A stretch of DNA of 7,349 nt, from contig DKLL01000172.1 of the NCBI GenBank assembly GCA_002455755.1, forward strand, positions 43,925 through 51,273, in the 5' to 3' direction. Each line of letters opens with the position of its first letter. Positions within the stretch are counted from its first letter, which is position 1. The position numbers and the translations under genes were made by a program. Below, one piece after another: positions 6,277 to 7,349 of the stretch. The notes below the pieces were generated by a model. The model had not been told where the DNA came from. It ran no database searches and saw only the letters and a program-made list of their open reading frames with translations. This stretch comes from Acinetobacter sp. UBA6641. GTDB taxonomy: Bacteria; Pseudomonadota; Gammaproteobacteria; Pseudomonadales; Moraxellaceae.

Positions 6277-6651
6277 ATGAGCGGTAAACATCCTTTAGTT
6301 CAAGCTGTTGAAAATGCTCAGCTTAAACAAAACATCCCAGCTTTTGCACCAGGTGACACAGTAGTTGTTCAAGTAAAAGTAAAAGAAGGTGAGCGTGAAC
6401 GTCTTCAGGCATTTGAAGGTGTTGTAATTGCCAAGAAAAACCGTGGTTTGAACTCTGCGTTCACAGTGCGTAAAATTTCTAGCGGTGTTGGTGTTGAGCG
6501 TGTATTCCAAACTCACTCACCAATCGTTGCTGGTATCGAAGTGAAACGTCGTGGTGACGTTCGTCGTGCTAAACTGTATTACCTACGCGAATTGTCTGGT
6601 AAAGCTGCGCGTATTCGTGAAAAATTACCGGCTCGTAAAACTAAAGCTTAA
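6277..6651 (+). CDS. rplS: 50S ribosomal protein L19
   Basis: L19 sits at the interface of the large and small subunits and takes part in an intersubunit bridge. The 124-residue product covers the full family: H-P-L-V-Q-A-V-E near the N-terminus, [16 protein letters not shown] (23-38), the central [15 protein letters not shown] and [16 protein letters not shown]. The end has [25 protein letters not shown]. It is slightly longer than E. coli L19 through a basic C-terminal tail. GGAG (6266-6269) precedes the ATG by seven bases. It is the last gene of the operon and is followed by the terminator at 6671. Confidence 0.98.
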   Translation: MSGKHPLVQAVENAQLKQNIPAFAPGDTVVVQVKVKEGERERLQAFEGVVIAKKNRGLNSAFTVRKISSGVGVERVFQTHSPIVAGIEVKRRGDVRRAKLYYLRELSGKAARIREKLPARKTKA

Positions 6652-6670
6652 TTTTAAGTTTTATACGAGT

Positions 6671-6698
6671 AAAAAATGCGCCTCTTGGCGCATTTTTT
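6671..6698. terminator. Bidirectional intrinsic terminator between rplS and the lipase gene
   Basis: A perfect 12-bp stem (6671-6682 with 6687-6698) closes on a TCTT loop. The GC-rich top (TGCGCC/GGCGCA) is flanked by six A on the left and six T on the right. The RNA therefore ends in a U-run whichever strand is read. It lies 19 bp after the rplS stop and 11 bp from the stop of the convergent lipase gene, and should serve both. Confidence 0.93.
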
Positions 6699-6709
6699 AT
6701 GCCTAAATT

Positions 6710-7349
6710 TTAGAGTCCTTGAAGCTTCAAACGGTTGGCGTGTTGACGGTAAACATCAACAGGGTCTGGAGCAAAAATAGAACGTAGACCAAGGAGCTGG
6801 TTGATCGCATCTAAATGGTTCCAGTTATAGTTATCACGAATGGTCTTGCCATATTTGGCACTACAACGCGAGACTAAACCATCGTTATCATTGGGAGCTT
6901 GCATAAGTAAGCCGGTCGCTGCCAGTAACGAGTCTGGATCAAGCACGTTCGTCAACGTCGAGTTGCCAGAGAAAGAATAAAAATAAATCCCATTCTCTTT
7001 CGCCAAACCTTCACCACAGCTAGTTTTTGGCATACCCAATGGATATTTCTGTGCAAAAGCTGTCGATCCAGCTTGACTTAAACTCTTACCAGCACCAAGT
7101 GCATCATGTGGAAGGGAGTTTGGATTTTGCTGTTGTGCCCAAACAATAGCCTTGGAACCAAAGTTGCTTAAGCCAACCAGCGGTTGTTCAAGTGGCGTAC
7201 CTTGCACTGAAATTAGCAGGTCAGCCACAGGGGAACCTTTTAAAGGACTGGAAATGGCCGTTGCAGACGCGATTTTACTGGGTATAACATTAGACACATA
7301 AGCAATACTATGTCCGCCATGACTATGTCCGAGCAAATTGACTTTTGGG
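6710..7349 (-). CDS. lipA: Secreted triacylglycerol lipase, family I.1 (LipA-like), N-terminal part outside window
   Basis: This is an extracellular esterase/lipase with alpha/beta-hydrolase fold, hydrolysing triacylglycerols. The frame stays open to the right edge: the four codons before the TTG at 7334-7336 read P-K-V-N, so that TTG is an internal leucine and the signal peptide and oxyanion region are missing. Numbering from that proline, the nucleophile elbow is G-H-S9-H-G-G, the catalytic aspartate is D156 in N-D-G-L-V, and the catalytic histidine is H178 in N-H-L-D. Cysteines 111 and 162 match the family disulfide; D137 and D180 match the calcium site. Spacing of Ser, Asp, His and the C-terminus agrees with my memory of Pseudomonas aeruginosa LipA (Ser82, Asp229, His251, 285 residues). 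Such lipases normally need a dedicated membrane foldase (LipB/Lif) and leave by type II secretion; the foldase gene would lie beyond the right edge. The gene converges on rplS. Confidence 0.92.
   Translation of the reverse strand, partial: PKVNLLGHSHGGHSIAYVSNVIPSKIASATAISSPLKGSPVADLLISVQGTPLEQPLVGLSNFGSKAIVWAQQQNPNSLPHDALGAGKSLSQAGSTAFAQKYPLGMPKTSCGEGLAKENGIYFYSFSGNSTLTNVLDPDSLLAATGLLMQAPNDNDGLVSRCSAKYGKTIRDNYNWNHLDAINQLLGLRSIFAPDPVDVYRQHANRLKLQGL

Noticed and set aside
6295..6516. Minus-strand open frame opposite rplS
   Set aside because: It is antisense to the L19 coding sequence; its low-complexity Thr/Phe/Asn content reflects the biased codons of the real gene.
7334..7336. Minus-strand TTG as the start of the lipase
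   Set aside because: It lies inside the nucleophile-elbow strand and the four codons before it (P-K-V-N) fit the family; the gene continues off the right edge.
1..7349. Mobile elements, CRISPR, tRNA, prophage or a toxin-antitoxin pair
   Set aside because: I looked for terminal inverted repeats, regularly spaced direct repeats, transposase motifs and tRNA-like folds and found none; coding density and gene order are those of a conserved chromosomal region.

Overview
The window looks like chromosomal core DNA of an Acinetobacter species (Gammaproteobacteria, Moraxellaceae). The basis is the protein sequences, the AT-rich codon use, and a gene order I recognise from that genus: the tail of a competence/type IV pilus minor-pilin cluster (comC/pilY1, comE, comF), then rpsP-rimM-trmD-rplS, then a convergent family I.1 lipase gene. 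The species cannot be fixed by eye. I see no insertion sequence, prophage, CRISPR array, tRNA or rRNA.

Positions 1-4347 hold three tightly packed plus-strand genes. A large PilY1/ComC pilus-tip protein is cut at its 5' end by the window edge. Two tandem pilin-like proteins, ComE and ComF, follow, and both gene junctions overlap or nearly overlap. These proteins act together in the cell envelope: PilY1 and the minor pilins are thought to prime and cap the pilus used for DNA uptake and twitching. No terminator is visible after comF.

Positions 4348-4491 are a 144-bp regulatory gap. It holds a perfect 9-bp match to the DnaA-box consensus, a probable sigma70 promoter, an inverted repeat bracketing the -10 box, and a small perfect hairpin in the presumed 5' UTR. 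It drives the classical ribosome-maturation operon at 4492-6651: ribosomal protein S16, 16S rRNA processing factor RimM, tRNA m1G37 methyltransferase TrmD and ribosomal protein L19. The first three genes are 28 bp apart. The trmD-rplS gap is 172 bp and contains several consecutive hairpins just before the L19 start. A strong bidirectional terminator at 6671-6698 separates rplS from the minus-strand lipase gene, which runs off the right edge.

No clearly new multi-gene system is present. The points most worth a second look are all non-coding or start-site signals: the structured rplS leader, the DnaA box plus inverted repeat at the rpsP promoter, and the long RNA hairpin inside the unusually long leader-peptide region of comE.
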